From Ceratodon purpureus (taxonomy: Eukaryota > Streptophyta > Bryopsida > Pseudoditrichales > Ditrichaceae), in assembly GCA_014871385.1 (NCBI GenBank), contig CM026426.1, positions 54,623,265-54,687,264 of the forward strand: a DNA stretch of 64,000 nt, in the 5' to 3' direction. The notes beneath the pieces are model-generated. The model did not search any database. It was not told the DNA's origin and saw only the letters and a program-made list of their open reading frames with translations. A program made the position numbers and the translations under genes. Shown here one piece after another: positions 45,270 to 57,497 of this stretch. The first letter of the stretch is position 1; each line of letters begins with the position of its first letter.

Positions 45270-48200
45270 CCAAGAAAGGAAAAATCCTTTTACAAATCAA
45301 AAAATAAGAAATTGCTCGTAAGTAATGTATGAAACTGTTCTGTGTGCTTCTACTTACCACCAATTGATTCAACCATTGTTGTAAGTTGATGGTGACTACT
45401 GTCAATTTAGACAGTCACAATAACCACACGATTATCGAACTTATCAAAGAAATTTGCGTAGCATCGTCCACTGCCTTCCTCAATCCTGCACAGAACATTC
45501 GAAGCCTGGTTTCTAGTTCTCAGTATTTCACCAAAAAAGGGCATAGTGAAGGCGATCAAATTGCAAGTCTAGGCGATCTAATCTTAGCGTATTGAGTATG
45601 TACCTACTTCACTGAGTCTTAGTAAATTAACAAGTCCAACAATTCACACGATGTATGCATATCGGAAAAGTCCTCATATCATATCCAATGTACATGAGGT
45701 AACTAACTAACCTCTATTGGTGAGAGCGCTTGAAAACCCACCCTGTCAAAAGTCCCCCTTTCCGGCAAAAAAATTTCCTTTACAATGCTGAATATGCTCA
45801 CCTTGTGATCGGATAACTCACAAATTCACCTGAATCCTACAAGTTCCACAAGATGAATAGGTTAGAATACAAGGCGCTCATAACCCAACAATAAAAAGTC
45901 TATAATATATTGATTAACAGAGACTACAGAGAAGAAATATACCATGGGAAATAACAAAGTGTGTTGAATCCAAGGTAGAGGGATGATTATATAGGTAGTC
46001 GGGGAAGGCAGGCCAAGCTAATTTTACATGTAAAAAACTTCTCATTGTCAGTACATTGAAGTAGAACACACTACAAGTAATCTAGTGGTTGTTAAAGTTC
46101 TTTTACTTTCGAACGTAAAAGTAGTTATAACTCGTAGACTACATACCCTTTTATTTTATTTTTGACAATCAAATCCGCTTAGAGAAATAAACTTCAATTA
46201 TGCGTTACGAGTGATCAGTTCTCCATCAATGACAGAAGATCTAATTCACAAATAGTGCTACCTTATTCGAAAGTAGAAGTATTGCCAAAAAAAAAAAAAA
46301 AAAAAGTAGAAGTATTGTACCTTTTTTTGCGACAGACAAACATTGGTAGTATATTAGAACAATTGTCATTAATAACGTAGGTTCTTAGAACAATGCAAAC
46401 ATGTACCATTTACACAGGGTATGTTAAGAAACATACTTCTGCCACGAGCATCAAGGATGTCTCGGTGAGTTCAAAGTCCGAAACAATTTTGTTCTTTCTC
46501 TTCTCAATTCGAAAAGTCAAAATAACGGTGATTGACTTGGTCATACTTCTCAATATATCGACCCTTGCTCCAAAAAATTGCGAATCAATTAAAAAAAAAA
46601 AAAAAAAAAAAGAAAAAAAAAAGAGAGAAATAAAACATAACGCAGGATGGGAAAGGAGATAAACCCGTCATGTTTTTGCTACCTAGGGAACCCGGATTAT
46701 TGAAGTGAATTCAAGCACATATTAACGGAAATTCGACAGGAAAAATAATAATAATAATTATCAATTCTAGTCGAAAACGACGCGTTTAATGTAATGACTC
46801 TTTTAGAAACACCGAAGAAAACAGTGAACGCCACACTCTATATTTCATTTTCGTTATGAAATTGTTATAGTGCTTCTACGTACCAGCATTTTAATCTTCT
46901 TCTCTTGTAGCTTGGGGTTGACTAATGTTGGAGTAGGGAGGCACAGTTACCACAGCTTCAGCGAGATAATTCAATGAGAACTCTCACGCATCGTCCATTG
47001 CCTTCCTCGAATCCTGTGCAAAAAAATCAAAACCCTGTTCGTAGTTCAGAGTATTTTGTGTGAAAAATGATTATGAAACTTCTTAACAATCAAGGACCTC
47101 GTTGTACACTAATATGTTATGACAATTCAAATACAGAACCCAACACACAGACCTCAAACCTGACACACAGACTTGCAGACATGGCAAATCTTTAAGATTG
47201 TACAACTTCACCAGAGAGAAGACTTTTCAGATGTAATTGTTCACAATCGCTGTATAAGAAAAACCATGCCATCAAACCCTCGTTTTCCTAAGCAGACGCA
47301 ACATCATGTTGTCCACATGACGCATATTTTCAATTCGAATTCATACAAGCCATCGGTAGCGCTAGGACTGAAATCCTGCTATAAACCCTAAAACCCAAAT
47401 TCTGTGACTACATCGGATGCACAAGAGGTTATGACAACTACATGTAGGTCATTATTTGAAGGTAGGCGAGATCATAAATTGAAAAACAAATGCACCTATT
47501 GTGTAAAACAAGATTTCTATTCCACAGAACAGCGTAGGGGATGCATAGAGACGCAACCAAATAAAGGAAACCTTAAAGACAGTTACATAATCTTAGAAGA
47601 AAAAATTGTTGCCTAGTAGATTAAAATCGGACTTATGATCCAAGTGGTGAAGCTCTTATCATTGCTCGCGTATAGTTGGATAACCGATGCCACAGTAGCA
47701 ACTTATCGTGGCCGGAGTGAAGACGGCCCGCTAAAGAACGCACTGAACTAGTTCCACAATGACGTGTTTTATGTCTAGCACTGCCCTCAAGAATTCCCTG
47801 TTAATCAAAATTGCAAGTTTTGGCGATCCAATTATCGCTTTTTGAGTATGTACCTGCTCTAGTGAATTAGGCAAATTTACACATCCAACGATTTCGACGA
47901 TGTATGCATATGGATATGTACCAACAAAGGGATTGAATCGATTTGTTTATACTATGAACCAGACATTAAAGATCCGCAAGGGCTTCTTTCAAAAATGATT
48001 TCCTTCACACCCACTGAGATCAACAGTACGAGGACACATTTTCCTCGCTCATCTGTCTGAAGAAGCACTTGAAATGTATTGTAATGTCCGATCAATCATG
48101 ATGAACATTACCACTTCCATGGAAAACAATGGGCATTTGAACAACTACGAAAGATGGAAATTCAAAATCAGTAATGGATGGGACAAAAACCGGCAATTCC

Positions 48201-48510
48201 AAAATGCAATACGTCATTGCGCAAGAGGTACGTTACCTTGTCGTAAGCGGTACGTAATGTAAGCTCAACAACTAGAGATTGTGTGGTCGTTTTCCTTCTC
48301 GTACTATCCGTCACTCAACTGCACCATGTAAATGCATAGTTCAAAACACGGTACAAACCCTAATTTAGAGAGGATGTAGGAGTATTAGTTAATGAAGATA
48401 GAAGAAGACCCAAGTAATGTGTATAGCGGATCACCTTCATTGCGCAAGAGGAGTTTCCGACAGTTCATCAAGAAGAGGCTGTAGAAGTTAGTCACCCTTG
48501 GAAGTTCCAG
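45270..48510. other. Intergenic AT-rich region between divergent CACTA genes
   Basis: No convincing exon. Holds two long A-runs (46287-46305 and 46591-46625 with minor interruptions) and many short ORFs of random appearance. If the minus TNP2 gene and the plus Transposase_24-like gene belong to one element, their promoters lie here. Confidence 0.35.
46271..46317 (+). mobile_element. Poly(A)-only retroinsertion footprint
   Basis: The 14-mer AAGTAGAAGTATTG occurs at 46271-46284 and again at 46304-46317, separated only by CC and a run of A. A long direct repeat flanking a poly(A) tract is the signature of target-primed reverse transcription (LINE machinery); here the insert is truncated to its tail. 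Confidence 0.6.
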
Positions 48511-48546
48511 TTGGTCTGGATTGCAACGACAATTGCTAAGGGAAAC

Positions 48547-48752
48547 ATGGCGGGAAAAAACGAGGGCAGAGTTGCTAATTTCTGTGGCAGTGAACTGCCA
48601 CTCATTTTCTACCGTCATGGGTGTTCGAGGCGTAGGGTAACACCATACCTCTCTCCGGGATCAGAAGACCTGGTACTCGTTCTCTCGATTATGTGCATAT
48701 CTGAGGAGCCCATTGAAGTTTGTGCATTGCGTCGTCATCTTGAAGAGGTACT
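48547..48752 (+). other. Exon candidate of the plus-strand CACTA partner gene
   Basis: ATG at 48547 opens MAGKNEGRVANFCGSELPLI, which runs to a possible GTACTC donor after HLEE. No domain is recognised; included because it lies upstream of the Transposase_24-like exon in the same direction. Confidence 0.25.
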
Positions 48753-49325
48753 CACGCAAAGTAAGTTTGTGATTTGCTTTGTTTTTAACCCTTATTTCCA
48801 CATTGAGACTGTTTTCCGATGCATACAAGGGTTTGTGTCTTGGAATGTAGCGGCTGTGACTTCCGAATAGTGGAAGACCACTTGATTCTAGGTATGTGCA
48901 TGTCTTTACCTTGTCTACATTCGTGTCGCCACCAACAATTTTTTGTATAAAGCATTTTTTATATTTCAAATCATATCTATTGGTTCAGAAGTTATGGAAC
49001 CCTGTTGTCTTGGTCAGAGGATTTCGTAACATCAAGTCATGTTCTACCGTCTCTTTGAAATGGATAAACAATACGGAAGCTGATTCTAGTTTTCCACATA
49101 GTAGGTATGTAATCGATGTTACTGTCGACGAATATTTTATTATGTTTCTTAGATATATAAAAATCCATGCCATTTAATGTAGATGCCCTCCGAATTTCTA
49201 TGTGATGAACCTGTATCATACAAATAATTTGCAAATATGGACACGATATTTACTTTTTTAGCAATTCGTTTATGTTTGTAACGATTTTGAAAGACTGATG
49301 TTGGTGCTGCATGTTATTTTAAAGA

Positions 49326-50552
49326 ATGGATCCTTTGGATGAGTTGCAAGGCACCCGTGAATGTGCACGGACAATTGTTCCAATCAAAGGAGTAAACACG
49401 GCATCCAGAGGGGAGTGCTATATCTGCTCCATCACAGAACTATTCGCCTGGGCGAGGCTGTTTACTCCTGGTTTGAATACTGCGCAGTACGGAGCGAACC
49501 GCGACAAACAAGTAGGACATATACTTCACAGCAGAATTGCCATGTAGAGGCCGGCACCGGTCCCTTACGTTGACTCAGAGTTGCCGACAATGCTCCCTTA
49601 CGTTGGCCCTGCTATGAGCCAATACAGCGGTCGTGTGGGACATTCAAGTATATCCGGGGGTACATCTTCCTACGAGACAGAAATCAAAGTTGCACTTGAG
49701 CACCTGAATTCGTCAATGGAGAGGGACAGAGGAGTGGATGCCGCTCTTCCATCATCAGAGTTGCTACCATTGCCACCTCGCCAACAGGCGTTTGTCAACT
49801 TTGCCAGTGCTTGGCCCCCAGCCGTGGAGAATATAGAAAATGCTTTGACGGGCCTACCGAGACCGTCTCCAACGTCTCTCGAGCCCCCGCTAAATGCTCC
49901 ACCGGAATCTTCCCTCTTTGTTGTAGCCCCTGGACTCACTAATGATGTTCGGGATTTAACTTTGTCGTGCGCAAATAACACGTCGGGGCTTGTGACGAGT
50001 AGTAGGATGGGCATGATGGAGAACGCAGAAAGTGTCAAGCGTGCGATTCAAAGAAAAGCAGATGCTGAATTTGCGCAGCACAAGAGAGTAAACAACGGTA
50101 CAAAGTTCAAGATCACGACGGATGCGGCGGGTAACATTTTGACCAACAAACTACGCATGACATCAGCAGTTAATCAAATGATGTCAAGATTTGTGGATGT
50201 TGCAGAGATTTCCTACAATGACGACGACAAGAGATTTCAACTGGTTGAACAACTCGTATGTGATGAATCTGAATTTGATCCTCCCTTGAAAAAAAACTGG
50301 TTTCCTATATACATACAGAAGAAGATGGAAAAGTCAAGATCCTTGTGGAGGAAACACTTTGATGAAACTAGGAAGATTTACCCCGGATGCCCCAAAGACA
50401 AACACGCGGCGCTGCTCTCCTGGTGGTCTAGTCCAACTGAAGCCAACAGGTTGGGAAGGATGAAAGAAATGAACAATGATAAGAAGAAGAAGAGGCTGTC
50501 TCTAACATATGGAGGTGTAGAAGGAGGTCACAGGACGTTGACCACGCAGTAG
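49326..50552 (+). pseudogene. Transposase_24-like (Ptta/En/Spm) gene, main exon
   Basis: One frame from ATG 49326 (MDPLDELQGTRECARTIVP) to 50552, broken by TAG at 49545-49547. The C-terminal half has FKITTDAAGNILTNKLRM, LKKNWFPIYIQKKMEKSRS, LWRKHFDETRKIYP, ALLSWWSSPTEANRLGRMKE and finally YGGVEGGHRTLTTQ. That order (a W-x-x-x-x-x-x-K helix, LW/R-x-H/Y, a W-S/W-W, then M-x-x-x-N and a GG) fits the Ptta/En/Spm Transposase_24 family that accompanies TNP2 in plant CACTA elements. It lies divergent from the TNP2 gene. The TAG and downstream frame problems suggest a pseudogene. Confidence 0.55.
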
Positions 50553-50747
50553 CAGACCGTGCACATAAGTTATGCTTTTTTTTTTCAACTGTACATGTAT
50601 TGAATGTATTATGCATATTACATTTGGAACCAGTTCTTTTTAGCATGAGAAGCTTATATGTCTTATAATATATGTAGAGATAACAAGGCACATGTGAATC
50701 CATGAACAAGCTATATACACTGCAATGACATATTCATTTCCTAGCAG

Positions 50748-52043
50748 GGACGCAATGGGGAGAGGACCATTTCAGGTACGGAGAATGTAGTCCTCCCGAA
50801 TGCCGACAGTGATCAGAGTCCGGAAGATCTCTGCATGGACGACCCAATGCAAGAAGTGAGCATTAAATATTCATGTTATCACTCACAATAATTTGACTCC
50901 TGAAACTTTTGTTGTAACGTCTATCTCCTGGTTCGACATTGTAAAGCTACAAATCTATATATCTCCTGATATTGTATTGAATATGTGATATTTTGTTAGT
51001 CGCAGGCAGGTTCATCCACCTAACATTCCTCAAGGTCCAGTTTTGACTGAGCAATGAAAGGTGTGCGTCAAGGTTACGTGGGGAGAGAGGTTTTAATGCT
51101 CAAGGGAAGTGTCTTGGCTATAATGGATAAGCTCCGGCTTTATGAGAACGTCCCAACTCTTCCGGAGAGGATGGAAGACCTGCTAACCGGAGGCCAGGTC
51201 AACTCCATCAAAATGAAAGAAAAGAATTTATCAGAGGTCAGTGAGTTCTGTAACAGGTCTTCTACAGAAAGCCAGCCCGTCGACGTTGTTGTGAGAGATG
51301 GTACACGCAAAGAGGTGAGAGAGGACCCTTCATTTTTTATTGGAGCCAGCAATGTGTTGAACACCATGTCAGGAGAAGAAGATGTGGTCCCAGGTAACAT
51401 GCTAAACCATGCACCTTAACCAGATAGAAGGGAGCGCTAATATATATTAGCCCAAAAAACTAATGATAATCGGATGCTGTCAAGGAAAAGGAAGGGAGTT
51501 GATAAAGAGAACATGCGGAATGTTGGCGATGATCCACTGCAGCATTCCATCGCAAGAGATGAAGACGTAAGTCAGAAACACCGATCTTCTGAAAAAGGTT
51601 AAAATAATTCACGGAGTGAACCAATCGCTTTCGCTGTCATTTTTGACATTATTTCTTGCATATACAGTAGGCTTTTCAAAACTTTCACGGATCTCGTTAA
51701 AGTAGTTGTGTGATACAACACATATTCAAACGTGTATTATTAGTGGTTACAATTTGACGACGTTTTAGAGGACGACAACATACATCCCATCGAGTAGGTC
51801 TTGCAGCTGCATGAGGAAGGGGGGGACAGAGACCCCGAAGTGACTTTGGACAACTCAAAGAACAGTGGAGAGCATCAGACGGGAGGCACTGTCACAGACT
51901 TTTCGAAGGAGGGTTCGGAGGTTCAAGACACATCTGGAAAAGGAAAATCCTGGTCATCATCATCAAATGATCAGCCTCCTCGAAAGAAGAGTAAGTTTCA
52001 AGTACGACAGCCACAAACAGACCTCACTCCAAAGGCATCACAG
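50748..52043 (+). pseudogene. Downstream exons of the Transposase_24-like gene
   Basis: Exon 50748-50855 (CTAGCAG acceptor, GTGAGC donor, 36 codons) encodes an acidic peptide. Exon 51006-51566 (CGCAG acceptor, GTAAGTC donor) has a frameshift at its start and a TAA at about 51418. Exon 51807-52043 (TTGCAG acceptor, CAG|GTACAT donor, 79 codons) encodes a Ser/Lys-rich peptide (RKKSKFQVRQPQTDLTPKAS). The last donor lies 30 bases before the left end of element H, which therefore appears to sit in the following intron. Confidence 0.45.
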
Positions 52044-52073
52044 GTACATGTCATACTGTTTTTTTATAATTGT

Positions 52074-52119
52074 AACACCAAATTCGTTATTTTGGGAGAT
52101 TTATAATCTCCCAAAATAA
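52074..52119 (+). repeat. Left TIR of element H with terminal hairpin
   Basis: TIR 52074-52100 begins AACACCA and ends GGGAGAT. Its inner 14 bases plus one more (52087-52101) pair perfectly with 52105-52119 around a 3-base TAT loop, making a 33-base palindrome. The right TIR has no such second arm. Confidence 0.75.
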
Positions 52120-52123
52120 TGCA

Positions 52124-52925
52124 TTAGGTCAGGTCGAGTTAAAATGGGCACAATGGTCCCATACTTGGCAAGGAAAAGCTTATAAGCAATTTCCATTAAT
52201 TTGGGACATGATCACACAGTACTAATGGGAAATGAAAGAACGTAGTGGTTTACTAGAAATATTTGAAAAAATACAAGGTAGGTCGAACCACCCTAAATGA
52301 ACACCAAACAAATAACAAGAAATGGACACAACGGATATGCTGGGAAATCTTATATTATATATATGTGTGGAAATACAAATTAGGTCCACACTCCTTAAAT
52401 GTTGAATCCGTGAGAGGCTCTTTCAGACCTGTACAAACAATCAAGTTGTTCGACTAACATAGCTGCCTACAGTTTCCGGAGTATGATATGCAATCCAAGA
52501 ACATACGGACTTCAGTATAGTCCCATGCCAACAAATGTATGTTATCGGCTCTACTTCAGAAATCCAAACTAGAAACTTCAGCGCTAGATGTCGTTTAGGT
52601 CGCCTCGACCTAAATGGCTGGTATGTGGCAGTACATATGATATAGAATCAACGCTTTAGGGTACTAAGTAAAAATCTACACTAAGAACTATAGGTGACCT
52701 GTTGGTATCCTGCACTCGTAAAGTACGAACTTCAACGCCAAATGCAGTTTAGGTCGCCTCGACCTAAACTGCGGCCTATAATGTGGTACACATGATAAAT
52801 AAGGAATGGACTGAAACACTTAAGTAGTGATTCCTCCAATTAAATATATGTAATTAGCTAGTATTCAAAACATAGATACGCTAGAACTAATACGCTATAA
52901 CTGATTAGGTCGACTCGAGCTAAAC
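52124..52925. repeat. Left subterminal palindromes of element H
   Basis: Strong copies: 52593-52615 (GTTTAGGTCG, CCT, CGACCTAAAT), 52744-52772 (GCAGTTTAGGTCG, CCT, CGACCTAAACTGC, perfect 13-base arms) and 52905-52925 (TTAGGTCGACTCGAGCTAAA). Weaker relatives are at 52124-52142, 52279-52298 and 52379-52400. They look like binding sites for a dimeric protein with half-site TTTAGGTCGA. No coding sequence lies in this stretch. Confidence 0.75.
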
Positions 52926-53056
52926 ATCTACCTTTGTCTTGAAAACATAATGTTGGATGAAGGGACGAACGAAATTCAGTTCAGTCGTCTTCAAACGAAT
53001 ATAAGCAATCTGACTAAATTCAGAACTTCAAGATCACCAACTTCAAAGCTACATGT

Positions 53057-55894
53057 TTATTCAGAATCCGGAGACACAAATCTCTCCAAGGAGGCCTTTA
53101 TAATGACCAGTTGTTTCAGTGGGATCTTCAGCGTTGGATCCTTGCCAACGCCCCGCTCGTTGACATTTTTTTTAACTTTGGATTTCCAAGCTGTTATGAC
53201 TGCATCAGTACTCTGCCACGACTCGGGTACATCCCCCTCAACTGTCCAACGAAGTCTCCCATCCACATCCCAGCCGGTATAGAATTTCAAAACATTTTCA
53301 TCTCGGGAAATTGGGCGGTAGAACTCTACTTGGAGCGTGTTCGGGAGGTCAGGGTTCGAATTAGGGTCAGTCAAGGCCCTTGCAAGCCAAAAAGGACGAT
53401 CGTCTTCATCGCAGGGTCGAAGCGCCAAGAAGTACCCTGCAAAAAGGTCTCGCGCAACACGGAACGACGGTCCTGGGCGATCTCGTTTGTGACCAACACA
53501 GTGATCATCCTCTGCGAACTCCTCGCGCAAAGTTCCATCTTCCTGAAACGCGTCTTCGACGGAGTAAGCGAGCCGCGTGGATGGCCAAAAACCATGCTCC
53601 AAGGCGGGGACAGCATCAAAGGGGATGGAAAGAGCCTCTTTAACATCGTTCCAATAGTATGAGAGTGGCTCATAGATTCTTTTGGACTCAACTGAATCCG
53701 AAGATAGCCTCTCCCAATGATCTACAAAACCCGACAAGCCCTTAATCACATCAGGCAGGTGCCGCATCTCGCGAGGCGCCACGGCACCAGGAACACCACG
53801 GGGCCATAAAGATCGACCTTCTGAATCCTCCTTCCACAACTTGATGCCACAACCATCTCCTTTTGGCAACCAGTCGTCGTCGTGACAGAAGATTTTATAC
53901 TTCATGACTGGGCATCGTGAAGAGTCTACATAGAATTTGAACTGATGAGCTTTAGTGTGACCCATTAACGTATCGTCGCCATCAAGCATCCACTCCGCGA
54001 TGAATTTCTTGAAATCTGGGACCTCCTGAATCAGATGCGGAATTGTTGGTACAGCTTCATTTTTCATGAAGGACTTCATGAGGAGAGGTACTGTGGGGAA
54101 GTCCTCCCTCCGCAAAGCCATGCTCCATCGCCCGGAAAGGGCATCAATATCGTCATGAGTATGGCCGACCAGCATGAAATTCACGTACACTTCGCGAAAC
54201 ACCCGCTTCGTGACTAATAGGGACCAGAATGAAAATACAAACCTATTCTTGTTATCACTGACAGCGTTATCCATTTGGACGTTAAGAATGGGAGGCAAGG
54301 GTTTAGCAGCAATAGGAACCTCAGGAGGAGGGCCAAGAGGATCCAAACACATCTCTGAACCATGCAAAAGCGCGGCATACAATGGGTGGGAAGGATTCTC
54401 TTGAAAGAGTTCGCTAGAGGTGGATTTAGGGGGTGACTCAAGGTCCCGAAGGAGCTTCGCAAACGATCCAACCGTGTAATTAGCGTCGTGTGAGTAAATG
54501 TCAAGGCCATAATGGGCGTAACGTTGGTCCACATGCCCATGAGCAAGCATTCCGGTGACAGCGAGAGGAAGCTTCATGAGACCGTCTAAGTGTTTGACCT
54601 TGTGGGATAAGGCCGGCGACGCCGTCTTCGAGTGGTCCATCTTGTCATGCATAATTGTAAGAACTTCATGCGGAGTAGCCTTCGAACTGAATCAATTTAG
54701 GTAGTACAAGTCCCTATGCGCCATTGCAAAGTCATTGTGCAGCCTCATTTTCTTAGACCACAACAGGGACGCCTGAGATCCTGTAACCGTCAACTTCTTC
54801 TGGGACTGGAACTCATTACATTTTGAGCAACGAGCGAAGTTGTCTCCTGCCCGTTTGGCGTAATATTCTGGATAGCTAAGCCTCCTGATCTTGCTCAAGT
54901 TAGAAGCGGACATAGGAGGCAATCCACAGTCCGCTAAATGCTCATCGAGGATCAGAATCTGTTCCTTCCATTTGAAACTGGAAGGCAGAACTTTAGCTAC
55001 AACTGTCTCCCCTGTGGGCAGAACACGACTCTTCTGGGGCATGTGGTCGGCATGCCTGTTAAGGATGGCCCCTAGGACGGCAGTTGCTACCACTGTGTGA
55101 TTTCGAGGTTTACGTAAACCAGTATTACCGTGAAATTGAGCTTCGAAACCAGCAGCAGCATACTTGGCATTTCTATAGAATGTACTGGAGCTCACTCCCA
55201 TAATCTTCATCGAGGCGAAGGGGCAAACATCTATGCCCTCCAGAGTCACCACACTCCTCCCCGCTGAATTCTTGTGGATCTGTCTATGCACGTCGAGTTT
55301 TATGTGGTTACGGAACTGCACTGTGGTCTTGTCGTACATACGCGACCGTAGAGTAGAGATTTTATCTCTGGGATAGTGTTGGACGCATAGGTGAGCGCAG
55401 CACGTGTTTGCCGCTACAGAGTTGATAGATGGCTGGGTCATCAGAAACTCAGCGTGACGTGATATAGGTGGGGGGGTATTCCTAGAGGAGTTATCATACG
55501 ATCGGGTACGATCTCCCAGGGATCGGTTACGCTCCGCAACCCAACGGGTATACACATCACGTTGACTATGGTGCTCTAGGCTAACTCCATCCAGATAGAC
55601 GTGGCTGATAGGCCACGTTTTGAAGGAGTACCTCCAATCATCCTCTGACTCTTCTTCGACCAAAGAACGTGATACCTGGACGACGACAACGGAATCACCA
55701 AGGGGACCAACCGTGTCAGATACCAAGCTGGACCGTGGGTTCCGGATCAAACCCTCTGCTAACGGGATATTGTCGTCACTATATATTGTTATAGTCTTGT
55801 TCTGCCATTGTCTTGAGGGTACAACCGCGAAGTCTGGAAGGTCTGGGTTTACGGGCACTTCAACGGGTATCTCGTCATCTGAGACATAGTCCAT
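53057..55894 (-). pseudogene. DUF7869-type (putative transposase) gene of element H, one in-frame TGA
   Basis: Minus strand. Likely start MDYVSDDEIPVEVP at 55894, just after a TTTCAG acceptor-like site. One frame of about 946 codons to TAA at 53057, with a single TGA at 54692-54694. N-terminal half: Cys/His segment NTCCAHLCVQHYPRD with R-x5-T-x-x-x-R, and CSKCNEF near the stop. After the stop: IMHDKMDHSKTASP, then VQMDNAVSDNKNRFVFSF and FMLVGHTHDDIDALSGRWSM. These three blocks, each with conserved aspartates, are the hallmark of DUF7869 proteins. They would suit a DDD-type RNase H fold, but that is inference. The C-terminal part (GYFLALRPCDEDDRPFWLAR) looks like a beta-rich module. Set in a TIR element, it is the obvious transposase candidate. 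The TGA fits a CGA-to-TGA mutation. Confidence 0.75.
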
Positions 55895-55986
55895 TGTACC
55901 TGAAATGCAACAGACCCAATTTTGTGAGAACATATTATACTCCTTAAAGAGAATCAATCTCTAAATTTGAGAACTTATCCCAGGCG

Positions 55987-56155
55987 CAGTTTAGCTCGAG
56001 TCGAGCTAAACTGTTCCTGGACTATGGGAAGCATGAGTTTAGCTCGAGTCGAGCTAAACTGCTGCTGCCCTTTAGATGCAGAAGTTTAGCTCGACTCGAG
56101 CTAAACTCATGCTGCCCTTTGGATGCATCAGTTTAGCTCGAGTCGAGCTAAACTG
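55987..56155. promoter_or_regulatory. Four regularly spaced palindromes upstream of the DUF7869 gene
   Basis: Palindromes at 55987-56013, 56036-56060, 56083-56107 and 56129-56155, each AGTTTAGCTCGA, one base, TCGAGCTAAACT, with perfect arms of 12-13 bases. Centres are 48, 47 and 47 bases apart. They use AGCTCGA, whereas most subterminal copies use AGGTCGA. They lie 90-260 bases upstream of the probable start codon, where an autoregulatory operator would be expected. Confidence 0.8.
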
Positions 56156-56160
56156 CCGTC

Positions 56161-57400
56161 CGCAAAAAGCGGCGCTTTAATAGGTGCTTACATCGTCAGA
56201 ATTCAGAGTCTCAGACTTAGAGTACGCTTACGGTGTCCGCTCTCAAACGTTTCCAAGTACTAAGTGAGACACTGCTAATACATTATGAATTGAAACAATC
56301 GCAAGCATACAACAACCAGAAATGAATGAGATGTACTGATGATCAGAGAAAACTAAAGAGAAGACGTACAAGAGAAACGGCGCAATACAGCTTCCGCTCA
56401 AAGAACAACGACCTCCAAGTGAGCGCCGAGAGCTCCTACACGCGAGAGAAGCAAGTGAGTAGAGAAAAGACTTCGAGCGTGGACGATTCGAGAGGTCATT
56501 CTCTAACGTGTAACCGTTTTCATGCCGCTTGAGTTTTGAAAATAGGCGGGAATCATGCATGACCTGTCGTCCCTCCACATTTCGGGGTGTGAGAAAGCGC
56601 GGGAATTACCACTTTCCATACTTCTTGGCCCTTTAGATAGATGCAGATGCGAAATATTTTGTGCATTAAATCAAATGGGATGGGTTGGAAGTCCCTATAG
56701 CGCCAGACAGAGTGTTGACTTTTGGCCGCAAACTTTTCTTCCTTTTTCAGGGTTCAGGGTTTAGGGTATAGGGTTCAGAGTTAAGGGTTTAGGGTCTTAG
56801 GTCCAGGGTTAAGGGTTTAGGGTATAGAGTTAATGCATTTCTAGGGACATTAAATATCTCGTATATGGAATAAAATTAAATGGAAAATTGTTTGAACCTA
56901 TTTGAATTTCGTGAGTAAGGTTCATACAAGGAAGTATATCGTTGCAAATATTCATACCTCCATGTAGTAGAGTATGTATTTTTTCTCAATTTCATTAGTA
57001 TATATGATGTATGAAATCAAATCATTATATGTGAGTTGATGAATAGTGCTTGATAGACCTTGGTAGATATGTTTTTAAATCTAGAATTATTTATTTGTTC
57101 TACATATTTAGTCAGATATAATTATCATTAACGAGGCAATTAGTCGTAGACCATAATTTGGCATGATTTCGGTTCTCTACTTTGTTAATAGACATTTCTG
57201 AACTGCCGCGCAGCTATTAGTATGTTGTACATCTTAACCACTTGCGTAATCTTTGTATCCAGACTACTCCTTTTGTAATACAAAGTTTATATTTCTTTCT
57301 TGATCTATTCTGCCCCTTGCGACGAACCCTAAACCATTGCTGAATTATTGCGGGATGTATGTTTCTATTCGCTTTATGTATTGCAGGATAATGCATGTTG
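56161..57400. other. Central non-coding region of element H
   Basis: Divergent promoter region between the two genes of H. Contains the telomere-like tract and no supported exon, apart from a possible 5' exon of the DUF7869 gene. Confidence 0.4.
56746..56829 (+). repeat. Degenerate interstitial telomere-like repeat
   Basis: About twelve imperfect units around TTTAGGG / TTCAGGG / TATAGGG in a row, for example GGGTTTAGGGTATAGGGTTC. This matches the plant-type telomere repeat in degenerate form. Confidence 0.7.
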
Positions 57401-57497
57401 AGCCTCAGTGGATTCTTTGAATAATGCTTATGGCTGCGGGCCCTCTCTACGTAGCAGAGGGCTTCTGTTGCAATTGGTTGCAACAGCGCAGTCCACG

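Noticed and set aside
46591-46625. Second A-run as another retroinsertion
   Set aside because: No flanking direct repeat of useful length could be found.
4844-49547. Reassigned genetic code with TAG as a sense codon
   Set aside because: Some green algae read TAG/TAA as Gln, but here long ORFs also end in TAG or TAA, TGA interrupts frames as well, and aligned relatives have Trp at one of the TAG positions (C against A). Mutation is simpler.
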